11,244 nt of DNA from Desulfobacula sp. (GCA_027858355.1 JAQICW010000262.1:1-11244); one strand, 5' to 3'. Positions 1-7,791 are shown, counted from the first letter of the stretch. Numbers and translations: made by a program. Notes: generated by a model from the sequence alone, not told the origin.

Positions 1-573
1 AGACCTTTTGACAAAGAACGAAACGGACTTGTCCCGGGAGGGGGCGCTGCCTCCATTATAATAGAAGATCTTGATCATGCAGTTTCACGAGGTGCCAATA
101 TTTATTGTATAGTAGACGGTTACGGGTTCTCATCCGGCATTGGCAAAAATCTTTCAGAGCCAAATGCCAAAGGGTCTGAAAAAGCAATGGGAAATGCCCT
201 GAAAGATGCAGGCATAGCACCTGAAAAAATAGATTATATCAGCGCCCATGCAACATCAACTATAACAGGTGATCTTGCTGAAGCCATTGCCATCAACAAA
301 GTATTTGGCCCGACCACACCTGTTTCATCCACAAAATCCATGACCGGACATGAATGCTGGATGTCCGGAACCAGTGAAGTGATTTATACGATTCTTATGG
401 CTAAAAATGGATTTATTGCCCCGAATATCAATTTTTCAAGTTTGAGTGATGACTGTCCAAAAATTAATGTGATTAATTCTGCAAGACAAGCCCAGATAGG
501 CTTTGCTATTTCAAATTCATTCGGCTTTGGGGGTACCAATGCTGCCATTGTTTTAAATTTTAATAATACTTAA
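1..573 (+). CDS. Beta-ketoacyl-ACP synthase, KAS I/FabB-like (5' end outside window)
   Basis: This is the C-terminal 190 residues of a condensing enzyme that would join malonyl-ACP to an acyl-ACP in fatty acid or polyketide chain extension, in the cytoplasm. The frame is open from base 1 to the TAA at 571-573, so the start and the nucleophilic Cys lie to the left. What is visible is the C-terminal thiolase-fold half. It has the first catalytic His in a SAHATST motif (near 241-261), the Lys and second His in STKSMTGH (near 331-354), and the terminal NSFGFGGTNAA signature (near 514-546). The stretch after the second His reads CWMSGTSE rather than the common LGAAGA. The following IYTILMAKNGFIAPNINF resembles KAS I (FabB) more than FabF. 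It ends 15 bp before the acyltransferase gene, so it belongs to the same operon. The family is secure. Whether it elongates the pathway's chain or supplies ordinary fatty acids is not visible. Confidence 0.93.
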   Translation, partial: RPFDKERNGLVPGGGAASIIIEDLDHAVSRGANIYCIVDGYGFSSGIGKNLSEPNAKGSEKAMGNALKDAGIAPEKIDYISAHATSTITGDLAEAIAINKVFGPTTPVSSTKSMTGHECWMSGTSEVIYTILMAKNGFIAPNINFSSLSDDCPKINVINSARQAQIGFAISNSFGFGGTNAAIVLNFNNT

Positions 574-588
574 TTGTTAAAGATGTAA

Positions 589-1383
589 ATGTCTAATTTA
601 TTGAAAAATAGTTTAAACAAAAAGGGCTTGAGATATGCCCATATCCTGTTAATGAACTTAATTACGCTTCCACTGATAATCGGGTGGACTATTATTGGAA
701 TGGTTCTTTTCCCGCTTGCATTTTTTTTTATGAAATTTGTCCAGGGATATTCCTCGTCTTTTCTTACTCGCAAATGCATTTGGATTTACGGCAGGGTCTG
801 GCAGTTTATGCTCAGCCCGTTTGTCATTTTCACTCTCCAAGAAATCCATGGGCAACCGTTTAAAAACCCGGGAATTATTGTGGTGAATCATCGATCATTT
901 TTTGATACCTATTGTATGAATATGATGCCAATTAGTGATGTATGCTTTGCTGTGAGAGCCTGGCCGTTTAAGATACCATTTTTTAACATTTTTATGAACC
1001 TGGCCGGTTATCTGGATATTGAAAATTTTTCCTGGAAAAAAATATTGGAAATTTCAAAAAGGAATATCAAAAATAATAGTTTTATCTTATTTTTTCCGGA
1101 AGGCCACAGAAGCAAAGACAAAAGCATGACACACTTATATTCAGGCGCTTTTAAACTGGCCATTGAAAATAATGTGCCGATGATACCCATTTGTCTTACC
1201 GGGACTCAGATCCTGCTTCCGCCAAATCGATACTATCTGACTCCCGCAAGAATAAAAATGAAAGTTCTCGACCCTGTTTTTCCGGATCAATTTACAGGAG
1301 ACATGAAACATGTAGCATTTAAAAAGCATGTAAAAAATCTAATGGAAACTTCAATAAAACAAATGGATGAAGAAACTATATAA
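589..1383 (+). CDS. Lysophospholipid acyltransferase (PlsC/LPLAT family)
   Basis: A 264-residue acyltransferase that would transfer an acyl group from ACP or CoA to a hydroxyl acceptor such as lysophosphatidate or another lipid alcohol, at the cytoplasmic membrane. The catalytic HX4D motif is NHRSFFD (His101, Asp106). The FPEG acceptor-binding motif is at residues 169-172, followed by the block containing GAFKLAIENNVPMIPI. Residues about 20-48 are strongly hydrophobic and form an N-terminal membrane segment. The length is normal for the family. The start at 589 has only a weak ribosome binding site (AAAG upstream) and follows the ketosynthase stop by 15 bp; the thioesterase starts 5 bp after its own stop. 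In this context it probably esterifies the chain made by the neighbouring ketosynthases, as acyltransferases in aryl polyene clusters are thought to do. Acyl donor and acceptor are not predictable, and a housekeeping PlsC role is less likely given the setting. Confidence 0.9.
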   Translation: MSNLLKNSLNKKGLRYAHILLMNLITLPLIIGWTIIGMVLFPLAFFFMKFVQGYSSSFLTRKCIWIYGRVWQFMLSPFVIFTLQEIHGQPFKNPGIIVVNHRSFFDTYCMNMMPISDVCFAVRAWPFKIPFFNIFMNLAGYLDIENFSWKKILEISKRNIKNNSFILFFPEGHRSKDKSMTHLYSGAFKLAIENNVPMIPICLTGTQILLPPNRYYLTPARIKMKVLDPVFPDQFTGDMKHVAFKKHVKNLMETSIKQMDEETI

Positions 1384-1388
1384 AACCC

Positions 1389-1850
1389 ATGAAAAAACCT
1401 TATTTCAAAAAGAGGCCTGATGATCCAATGCCTTTAAAAGGGATCGTCAAAAGGCAGATTCGATTTGAAGAAATTGATATGCTTCAGATTGCGTGGCATG
1501 GACATTATACCAGTTTTTTTGAAGATGCCAGGATACAACTTGGGAACCATTATGGAATAGGATATATGGATTTGTACTCCCAGGGAATTTTAGCCCCGAT
1601 AAAAACTATGCATGTCGACTTTATCAGTCCTTTAAGATTCATGGAAGAAATTACAATAGAAGGGATTCTTCATTACTCTGAAGCCTCCCGGATAAACAGT
1701 GAGTATATTATTAGAAACAAAGAAGACAAAATTGCCGCAACCGGATATGTTGTCCAGATGATGCTGAATACCGATTATGAGCTTTGCCTGACCCAGCCTG
1801 CCTACTATAAAGATTTCTGTAACAAATGGAAGGCCGGCAAGCTTATATGA
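1389..1850 (+). CDS. Acyl-CoA/acyl-ACP thioesterase, hotdog fold (4HBT family)
   Basis: A 153-residue single-hotdog protein that would hydrolyse an acyl thioester, releasing a free acid or acting as an editing enzyme. The N-terminal part shows the 4-hydroxybenzoyl-CoA thioesterase signature: RFEEIDMLQIAWHGHY (residues 25-40), with an acidic residue at 30 at the expected position of the catalytic Asp. Then comes the helix with FFEDAR, and the central strand with MHVDFISPLRFMEEITI (residues 74-90). The length is typical (about 130-155). The gene begins 5 bp after the acyltransferase. Its TGA overlaps the next ATG (ATGA, 1847-1850), which implies translational coupling to the ketosynthase. Thioesterases of this family recur in aryl polyene and similar type II systems. 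Substrate chain is unknown. Confidence 0.88.
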   Translation: MKKPYFKKRPDDPMPLKGIVKRQIRFEEIDMLQIAWHGHYTSFFEDARIQLGNHYGIGYMDLYSQGILAPIKTMHVDFISPLRFMEEITIEGILHYSEASRINSEYIIRNKEDKIAATGYVVQMMLNTDYELCLTQPAYYKDFCNKWKAGKLI

Positions 1851-2974
1851 ACCCTGTCTATATCACCGACGTTTTCGCCATCACTTCCATGGGGCCGGAT
1901 CTTGAATCTCTTTATAACGGTCTTATGAATCAAAAATCAGGCATCAGCAAGATCACAAGATTTAACAACACCTCATTCCATACAAGTCCTTTTGCAGGGG
2001 TGATTCGTGGTCTGGACCATACAAAAAGAGCATCCTTGATTTTTCAGTTATCCGATATGCTGATAGAACAACTTGGAGCGATTGAAAAAGACAGTTTTCT
2101 GATAACCGCTTCTACCAAAGCCGGCATTGATCTGCTTGAAAAAAATACTAAAGAATCAGGAATGCTCCCCAAAGACCTTTTATTATCTGATCTGACCGAA
2201 TATATCGCCTTAAAAATAAAATTAAATGACAAAGGAATAAATATCAATTCAGCATGCGCCTCATCAACCATTGCAGTGGCAAAAGGTGCTTCTCTCATAC
2301 GCATGGGAATTGTTGACTCGGTTTTAATCTGTTGCATGGACACAGTTACACAATTTGTTTTTTCAGGATTTTCAGCCCTTGGGGCCATGTCTGATGAACC
2401 TGCCAGGCCATTTGACAAAAATAGAAAAGGGCTGACGCTTGGGGAAGGAGCGGCTGCCATTATGCTGATGAGCGAAGAAAAAGCAAGGGCTTGCGGCAAA
2501 GCCCCTCTAGGCAGGATAACAGGCTGGGGAATTGCCAATGATGCGACCCATTTGACGGCCCCGGCAAAAGATGGTTATGGGTTAAAACTGGCCATAGAAA
2601 AAGCGTGCAAAATAGCCGGAATTTTTCCACATGACATACATGCCATCAATACCCACGGAACGGGTACAAAATATAATGACTCAATGGAAATAAATGTTAT
2701 GCACTCCCTGTTTAATCCAAATCAGGTTATGGCCAATTCTATAAAAGGCGCCATCGGCCACACACTTGGAGCCGCCGGTGGTATTGAAATAGCTCTTTGC
2801 ATAAAGATGCTCCAGAAAGGAATGATGCCAGGAACTTTTGGATTTCTTGATCCGGAAAAAGGTACTGAAAAAATAATAAGCCCGGATGCCCGACCCTTAA
2901 AGGGTGATTGTATTTTAACAACAAATTCAGGTTTTGGCGGCATCAATGCTGCCATCATTTTACAAAAAGCATGA
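1847..2974 (+). CDS. Beta-ketoacyl-ACP synthase (complete, catalytically competent)
   Basis: A 375-residue ketosynthase catalysing decarboxylative Claisen condensation on ACP-bound substrates. All catalytic residues are visible: nucleophile Cys137 in SACASS, His270 in NTHGTGT, Lys300 and His305 in SIKGAIGHTLGAAGG, and the GFGG motif near residues 362-365. The ATG at 1826 is in frame, but the one at 1847 is preferred because it forms a 4-bp ATGA overlap with the thioesterase stop, has GGAAGG at 1828-1833, and starts with the expected first strand (NPVYITDVFAITSMG). It is slightly shorter than canonical FabF (about 410), with a compact region between residues 40 and 85. The next gene, a ketosynthase-like protein without a nucleophile, again overlaps by 4 bp, so the two probably form a KS/chain-length-factor heterodimer. 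This is a second ketosynthase in the operon and differs from the FabB-like one at the left edge. Confidence 0.93.
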   Translation: MNPVYITDVFAITSMGPDLESLYNGLMNQKSGISKITRFNNTSFHTSPFAGVIRGLDHTKRASLIFQLSDMLIEQLGAIEKDSFLITASTKAGIDLLEKNTKESGMLPKDLLLSDLTEYIALKIKLNDKGININSACASSTIAVAKGASLIRMGIVDSVLICCMDTVTQFVFSGFSALGAMSDEPARPFDKNRKGLTLGEGAAAIMLMSEEKARACGKAPLGRITGWGIANDATHLTAPAKDGYGLKLAIEKACKIAGIFPHDIHAINTHGTGTKYNDSMEINVMHSLFNPNQVMANSIKGAIGHTLGAAGGIEIALCIKMLQKGMMPGTFGFLDPEKGTEKIISPDARPLKGDCILTTNSGFGGINAAIILQKA

Positions 2975-3693
2975 ATAAAAACAAAATAAAAGCGTTTATA
3001 ACCGGAATAGGCTGGGTATCAAAAGAATCCATGGGACATATAAACCATAGTCAAAACCATAGTCAACAATTTGACCGGGCAACAAAATTACCCGGGATTA
3101 AAAGAAAAGATATACTGAATCATCCCTATAAACCTTTTGGTCGAATGGATGATTTTTCAAAACTTGGATTTGCAGCCATTGCCTTTGCGATGAGGGATGC
3201 AGACATAAAAAAAGATGACGAAAAAAAAAATATCAGCTTGATTGCTTCGACGGTTACAGGATGTCTGGAAACAGATATAAACTTTCAGAAAACACTGTCA
3301 GAATCATTGCCAAGCCCGACAATATTTGCTTATACCCTTGCCTCTTCTTTTCTGGGAGAAGCCGCTATATATTTCGGCCTGACAGGAGAAAGCTTTGTGA
3401 TTAATGAAGAAAAAACAAATGGACTCAAAGGGCTCCTCATGGCGCTTGAGATTATTGAGTCTGGCGGATCAGATATAGTTCTCTGCGGCGTGTGCAATTC
3501 TGATATTAAAGCAATCGATTCCAGTTCTCACATCATTAAACCCGGTTCCCTTTTCTTTGTCATTGAAAAAAAATCTCTTCATTCCTATGGAGCTATTAAA
3601 TCGATACCGCTGGACAATATTTATTATCAAAATAACATTAAAATAACCGGGCTTTATGATCTTGCTGGAAAATGCAGCAACCGGAAAACATGA
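2971..3693 (+). CDS. Ketosynthase-like chain length factor, nucleophile lost
   Basis: A 240-residue protein resembling only the N-terminal half of a ketosynthase (Ketoacyl-synt_2-like). It opens with KAFITGIGWVSKES, has a GRMDDFSKLGFAAIAFAMRDADI segment (residues 57-79), and SPTIFAYTLASSFLGEAAIYFGLTGES (115-141), which matches the pattern of chain length factors in aryl polyene clusters. Aligning GESFVINEEKTNG (139-151) with the canonical GPSYTVDTACASG puts Lys148 where the active Cys should be. The C-terminal His and Lys motifs are absent because the protein stops early. It is therefore unlikely to condense by itself and more likely partners the ketosynthase encoded just upstream. The start at 2971 uses the ATGA overlap (2971-2974); a longer reading from 2908 is only overlap with the upstream gene. 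A perfect 12-bp tandem duplication at 3042-3065 encodes NHSQ twice. A degenerate remnant remains possible, but the clean frame and coupling argue for function. Confidence 0.78.
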   Translation: MNKNKIKAFITGIGWVSKESMGHINHSQNHSQQFDRATKLPGIKRKDILNHPYKPFGRMDDFSKLGFAAIAFAMRDADIKKDDEKKNISLIASTVTGCLETDINFQKTLSESLPSPTIFAYTLASSFLGEAAIYFGLTGESFVINEEKTNGLKGLLMALEIIESGGSDIVLCGVCNSDIKAIDSSSHIIKPGSLFFVIEKKSLHSYGAIKSIPLDNIYYQNNIKITGLYDLAGKCSNRKT

Positions 3694-3700
3694 AAATTAT

Positions 3701-3705
3701 AAGGA
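3701..3705 (+). promoter_or_regulatory. Ribosome binding site deciding the start of the first radical SAM gene
   Basis: AAGGA lies 8 nt before the ATG at 3714. It is the clearest Shine-Dalgarno match among the operon junctions. It favours the 3714 start over in-frame ATGs at 3672 (inside the preceding gene) and 3690 (an ATGA overlap with its stop but without a good site). Confidence 0.65.
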
Positions 3706-3713
3706 CTGACAAT

Positions 3714-4976
3714 ATGAAAATGCAATTGATATATCCTACCTGGCCAAGACTGAAAAAACAAACCCAATTCCACCTCCCCCCTCATGGCCCAGTTGTTTTT
3801 GCTGCAACACTTCCAGAATATGTTGAGGTTGATTTCATTGATGAAAACGTCCAGAAAATTGAATATGATCCTGCCATTGATATTGCAGGGCTCTCGGTCA
3901 TGCTGACATGTCAGCTTCCCAGGGCATTTGAAATTGCCGATCAATACAGGGAAATGGGAATCCCTGTACTGTTTGGCGGTATTGCCGTCATGCTTCATTC
4001 AGAAGAGGTCAAAAATCATGCGGACTCGGTGTTCCTTGGAGAATCGGAAGGACGTATGGAAGAAGTTTTCAGTGACTTCAAGCATAAAAGAATGAAAAAA
4101 ATCTATGATTTCATGAATATTTTTCCTGAGATCAGTTTAATTAACACAGCAAAAAGAGAAATTTTAAAAAGAGATCTGTATAATTACAGAGGTATCCAGA
4201 TGCTTGATCTTGTCCACGCCTCCAGAGGATGCAGATTTAATTGTTTTCCCTGCTGTAACGGGTTTCTAGGTGGGCGACTATTCAGACCCAGACCCGTTGA
4301 AACCGTTATAAAAGAGATGGAATCCATACCAAATAATCGGCTTTTTATTGTGGATAATTCTCTTGCACATGATAAAGAGTGGCTTATTGAACTATTCACA
4401 GCCATGAAACCGTTAAAGAAAAAATGGGTTTCCCATCCGTTGATGGATGATAATCAGGTCCTCAAACTTGCTGCCGAAGCCGGGTGCTGGTATGTCTATC
4501 AGGCAGTGTTTGATACGTCCGAGGTTATCAGGAACAGAATTAAAAGACTTCATGACCATGGTATCGGCGTGGAAGGCACCATTCTTTTGGGGACAGATGA
4601 TCATGATGAAAAGTATATTAAAACCCTTGTTGATTTTCTCGGTCAAATAAAAATCGATCTGGCCGAATTTACAATTTTGACACCTTTTCCAAAGTCTCCT
4701 ATACGAAAAAAATATAAAAGTGAAAAGCGTATTTTAAGTAATAACTGGATTGATTATACTTGCGATAAGGTCGTTTTCCAACCTAAAAACATGTCTTGCG
4801 AAAAATTAGAAGAACTATATAACTATGCGTGGGATACATTTTATTCCAATGGTGGATACCAGACAAAAATGGGAGAATTGTTTTTCAAGGTCATAAAAAA
4901 AGAAATCCTTGATGGGACATACAGAAAATATAATCCACGGGAAAAGAGATCTTTCAAAAAAATCGAGACCCTATGA
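3714..4976 (+). CDS. Cobalamin-binding-like radical SAM protein 1
   Basis: A 420-residue class B-type radical SAM protein: an N-terminal Rossmann-like cobalamin-binding domain (about 1-125) followed by a radical SAM TIM barrel (about 160-370). The [4Fe-4S] motif is Cys173-x3-Cys177-x2-Cys180 in SRGCRFNCFPCCNGFLGGR. Such enzymes reductively cleave SAM to a 5'-deoxyadenosyl radical; many methylate unactivated carbon using methylcobalamin, while others (for example BchE) cyclise. The B12 domain shows GLSVMLTCQLPRAFEIA and PVLFGGI...FLGESEG but, as usual for this class, no DxHxxG motif, so B12 binding is inferred. Oddities are a Pro in place of the usual aromatic residue before the third Cys, and an extra Cys at 181. 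It starts 20 bp after the chain length factor gene, and its stop overlaps the next start by 4 bp, placing it in the fatty acid-type operon. The substrate is probably the chain made upstream. Confidence 0.85.
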   Translation: MKMQLIYPTWPRLKKQTQFHLPPHGPVVFAATLPEYVEVDFIDENVQKIEYDPAIDIAGLSVMLTCQLPRAFEIADQYREMGIPVLFGGIAVMLHSEEVKNHADSVFLGESEGRMEEVFSDFKHKRMKKIYDFMNIFPEISLINTAKREILKRDLYNYRGIQMLDLVHASRGCRFNCFPCCNGFLGGRLFRPRPVETVIKEMESIPNNRLFIVDNSLAHDKEWLIELFTAMKPLKKKWVSHPLMDDNQVLKLAAEAGCWYVYQAVFDTSEVIRNRIKRLHDHGIGVEGTILLGTDDHDEKYIKTLVDFLGQIKIDLAEFTILTPFPKSPIRKKYKSEKRILSNNWIDYTCDKVVFQPKNMSCEKLEELYNYAWDTFYSNGGYQTKMGELFFKVIKKEILDGTYRKYNPREKRSFKKIETL

Positions 4977-6343
4977 GCAGAATATTACTGATTTCCTCAA
5001 ATACAACCACAGAACCCCTGCCGGTTTATCCTCTGGGGATGGCGCTGATTGCGTCTTCATTAGTTCAGAATGGACATGAGGTTAAACAACTTGATCTGCT
5101 GTTCAACCTTGAGAACATATTATCTTCTGTGGCCTGCTCCATTTTGGAATTTAACCCTGATTTTATAGGAATCTCCATTCGAAATATTGATACAGTTGAT
5201 TCACTTTCTCCAGAGAACACCTGGTATCTTGCAGATGTTAAAGTTCTGGTTGAACATATCCGAAAAATTTCACAAAAACCTATCATTCTGGGAGGGCCTG
5301 CTTTTTCAATTATGCCTGAACAAATATTGAAATTTCTGGATGCTGATTTCGGGATTGTAGGAGAAGGTGAAATTTCGTTTAATAAGCTGATTGATACCAT
5401 CTCAAACGGTGTTAAAACAAAAAAAATCATATATCCCTTTAAAACACCCATCACTCAAAATGGTTTTTTCTCTCCACTTTATGAAAAAGAACTTGTGGCG
5501 TATTACTTTGATCAAAGCGGCATGTTAAGTTACCAGACAAAAAGAGGATGTCCGCATGGATGTAATTATTGTTCATACCCTTTGATAGAGGGGAACAAAC
5601 TTCGGAAGCAGACCCCTGAATTTGTTGTGGATAATCTAATCAGGTTGAAAAAAAACTTCAATGTTGACACATTGTTTTTTACAGATTCAGTTTTTAATGA
5701 CGGCCATGGTCATTATCTTACGATTGCTGAACTAATGATCAAAAAGAAATGCAATATCAAATGGGCAGCCTATTTCAGACCTGAACATATAAAACAAAAT
5801 GACCTGAAACTATTAAAAAATTCCGGTCTTTACGCCATGGAAGTCGGTTCCGATGCAGCTTGTGATGTGACGTTACAGGGGATAAACAAATCATTTAATT
5901 TTGAAGATATATTCAGCTTTAATGAAAATAGCATTAAAGCTGAAATCCCTTGTGCCCACTTTTTCATGTTTGGTGGGCCCAAAGAGACACGGGCAACTGT
6001 TCAGGAAGGACTAAAAAATATAGACCGGTTAAAAAAATGTGCTGTCTTTGTATTTTCAGGCATCCGAATCCTTCCGAAAACAGGACTATCTGAAATTGCC
6101 GTTAAAGAAGGAATCATTTCCAGTAACAATAACCTCTTAAAACCCTGCTATTATGTTTCTCCTCTTGTTGATAAGAATTGGATGGATATAAAAATCAAAG
6201 AAGCTTTTCATAAGAAAAAAGATCGGTTTTTCCCGCCGGAAGAAGGACAGATGAGGATGAGGGCACTAAAAGTATTTGGTTTCAGAGGGTTGTTATGGGA
6301 CATGGCGATAATTCCTAAAAACCGTAAAAAAAGATCATTATAG
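4973..6343 (+). CDS. Cobalamin-binding-like radical SAM protein 2
   Basis: A 456-residue protein of the same two-domain plan as its neighbours. The N-terminal part reads RILLISSN, then PVYPLGMALIASSLVQNGHEV (17-37), and PIILGGPAFSIMPEQIL...FGIVGEGE (103-132), a typical B12-binding-like fold. The radical SAM cluster motif is Cys193-x3-Cys197-x2-Cys200 in KRGCPHGCNYCSYP, with the usual aromatic residue before the last Cys. Downstream strands include GLYAMEVGSDA and HFFMFGGPKETRATVQEG, which correspond to SAM-contacting regions. The start at 4973 makes an ATGA overlap with the previous stop and leaves only 2 bp between its own stop and the next gene, so the three radical SAM genes are almost certainly co-expressed. 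It is clearly divergent from genes 1 and 3, so this is not a recent tandem duplication, and distinct reaction steps are plausible. The reaction is unknown. Confidence 0.87.
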   Translation: MSRILLISSNTTTEPLPVYPLGMALIASSLVQNGHEVKQLDLLFNLENILSSVACSILEFNPDFIGISIRNIDTVDSLSPENTWYLADVKVLVEHIRKISQKPIILGGPAFSIMPEQILKFLDADFGIVGEGEISFNKLIDTISNGVKTKKIIYPFKTPITQNGFFSPLYEKELVAYYFDQSGMLSYQTKRGCPHGCNYCSYPLIEGNKLRKQTPEFVVDNLIRLKKNFNVDTLFFTDSVFNDGHGHYLTIAELMIKKKCNIKWAAYFRPEHIKQNDLKLLKNSGLYAMEVGSDAACDVTLQGINKSFNFEDIFSFNENSIKAEIPCAHFFMFGGPKETRATVQEGLKNIDRLKKCAVFVFSGIRILPKTGLSEIAVKEGIISSNNNLLKPCYYVSPLVDKNWMDIKIKEAFHKKKDRFFPPEEGQMRMRALKVFGFRGLLWDMAIIPKNRKKRSL

Positions 6344-6345
6344 AT

Positions 6346-7791
6346 ATGATTCAAAAAAAAATACTATTTATCCATCCCCTTGGTTACAATTCTGCGAATG
6401 CGAAAACAGATATCTCCAGAAAAGCCAACATCATGCCTCCCCTCGGGCTTGCCAGCATTGCAGCATATCTGGATCAATTTCAAATCAACTCCCACATCAT
6501 TGACTGTTATGCTGACCCGGAATCAGATGCGTTGATCGTAAAATATCTGGAAAACGAGGCCCCTGCTTTTATCGGTTTTTCATGCACAACATCCAGTTTT
6601 CTTGACGGGATAAGGATTGCCGAATATGCAAAGAAAATTATCCCTGAAACTCATATTATTTTCGGAGGCGTTCATGTTTCTTCTTTAAAAGAAAAAATTC
6701 TGCAATTATACCCGATTATTGATTATGTTGTGGTTGGAGAAGGCGAACACACCCTGTATCAACTATTAAGGGCAAATAAAACAGACCTTGAAAAAATAAA
6801 AAATATAGTTTTAAGAACGAAGAATGACAAGATCGTATTCACAGGTTTTCGTAACAAACTGATTGATTTGGATACACTGCCCTTTCCTGCTTATGAAAAA
6901 TTATCAGGTTACCCCTCAAGTTACAAACTTCCCATATTTAATTATCCCAACGTTCCCAATGCAAGTTGTATATCCAGCAGGGGGTGCCCTTATTCCTGTA
7001 GTTATTGTGATAGATCGGTTTTCAGAAAAAGCTTCAGATATAATTCTGCCCAATACATGTACAATCATTTGAAATATTTGAAATATAATTTCAATATCAA
7101 GCATATCAATTTTTATGACGATCAGTTTACTTTTAATCGCCGCCGGGTGGAAGAGTTTGCCAGGCTGATGATTCAAAATCCGCTGAAAATCACTTTTAAC
7201 TGTGCAGCAAGAGCTGAACACCTTGATTTTGAGCTGCTGAAACTCATGAAAGCTGCAGGTTGCTGGATGATCAGTCTGGGCATTGAAACCGGGGACGAAG
7301 ACCTTTTGGCACAGCATAGACAGAATCCTGATCTTGAAATGATGAGAGACAAAATCCATTTGATCAAAAAGGCGGGGATTCGTGTCAAAGGCCTCTTAAT
7401 GATGGGCCTTCCAGGCGAATCAGAAGAAAGCATAAAAAAAAGCAAGGCTTATGTTTTTTCTCTTCCAATTGATGATTTCAACCTGGCCAAATTCACTCCC
7501 TTTCCTGGTTCACCCATATATAGCAAAATCAAAGAACAAGGCGAAAAGATTGGGACATTTACTGAAGATTGGGAAAAAATGGACTGCATGCAGTTCCTCT
7601 TTATTCCCAAAGGCCTCACAAAACAAAAAATGGAAGTTCTTTTTATTGATTTTTACAAATCCCATTTCAAAAGGACAAAAGTTCTGATGGGCTATATGTC
7701 AATGATCTGGCGATCGCCGGATAGCTGGATAAGATTTGTTAAAGACATTGCCGGATTTTTAAAATTTGCATTCACAAATAAACGGATGTGA
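6346..7791 (+). CDS. Cobalamin-binding-like radical SAM protein 3 (BchE/HpnJ-like architecture)
   Basis: A 481-residue protein with the most canonical class B pattern of the three. The N-terminal B12-binding-like domain has PPLGLASIAAYLDQF (31-45), FIGFSCTTSSF, HIIFGGVHVS (103-112) and YVVVGEGEHTL (127-137), followed by the linker DLDTLPFPAYEKL. The radical SAM motif is Cys214-x3-Cys218-x2-Cys221 in SSRGCPYSCSYC. Later barrel motifs include INFYDDQFTFNRRRVEEF, GCWMISLGIETGDED and GLLMMGLPGESEES. The C-terminal about 60 residues are basic and aromatic (WRSPDSWIRFVKDIAGFLKFAF), which could associate with membrane lipid. It begins 2 bp after the previous gene and is the last recognisable gene of the operon. 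Relatives with this layout act in hopanoid, bacteriochlorophyll and antibiotic pathways, so the architecture alone does not fix a reaction. No good terminator follows it. Confidence 0.89.
   Translation: MIQKKILFIHPLGYNSANAKTDISRKANIMPPLGLASIAAYLDQFQINSHIIDCYADPESDALIVKYLENEAPAFIGFSCTTSSFLDGIRIAEYAKKIIPETHIIFGGVHVSSLKEKILQLYPIIDYVVVGEGEHTLYQLLRANKTDLEKIKNIVLRTKNDKIVFTGFRNKLIDLDTLPFPAYEKLSGYPSSYKLPIFNYPNVPNASCISSRGCPYSCSYCDRSVFRKSFRYNSAQYMYNHLKYLKYNFNIKHINFYDDQFTFNRRRVEEFARLMIQNPLKITFNCAARAEHLDFELLKLMKAAGCWMISLGIETGDEDLLAQHRQNPDLEMMRDKIHLIKKAGIRVKGLLMMGLPGESEESIKKSKAYVFSLPIDDFNLAKFTPFPGSPIYSKIKEQGEKIGTFTEDWEKMDCMQFLFIPKGLTKQKMEVLFIDFYKSHFKRTKVLMGYMSMIWRSPDSWIRFVKDIAGFLKFAFTNKRM

Noticed and set aside
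2044..2538. Long open frame on the minus strand (164 codons)
   Set aside because: It lies entirely inside the ketosynthase gene, whose catalytic motifs are intact on the plus strand. The antisense translation has no recognisable domain.
2908..2970. N-terminal extension of the chain length factor from an upstream ATG
   Set aside because: The extra 21 residues merely read the end of the upstream ketosynthase in another frame. The ATGA overlap at 2971 gives the expected ketosynthase-like first strand.
3042..3065. Possible CRISPR-like repeat
   Set aside because: It is a single tandem duplication inside a coding gene, with no spacers and no further copies.
6916..7359. Minus-strand open frame of 147 codons
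   Set aside because: It is antisense to the third radical SAM gene across its CxxxCxxC region and has no independent support.
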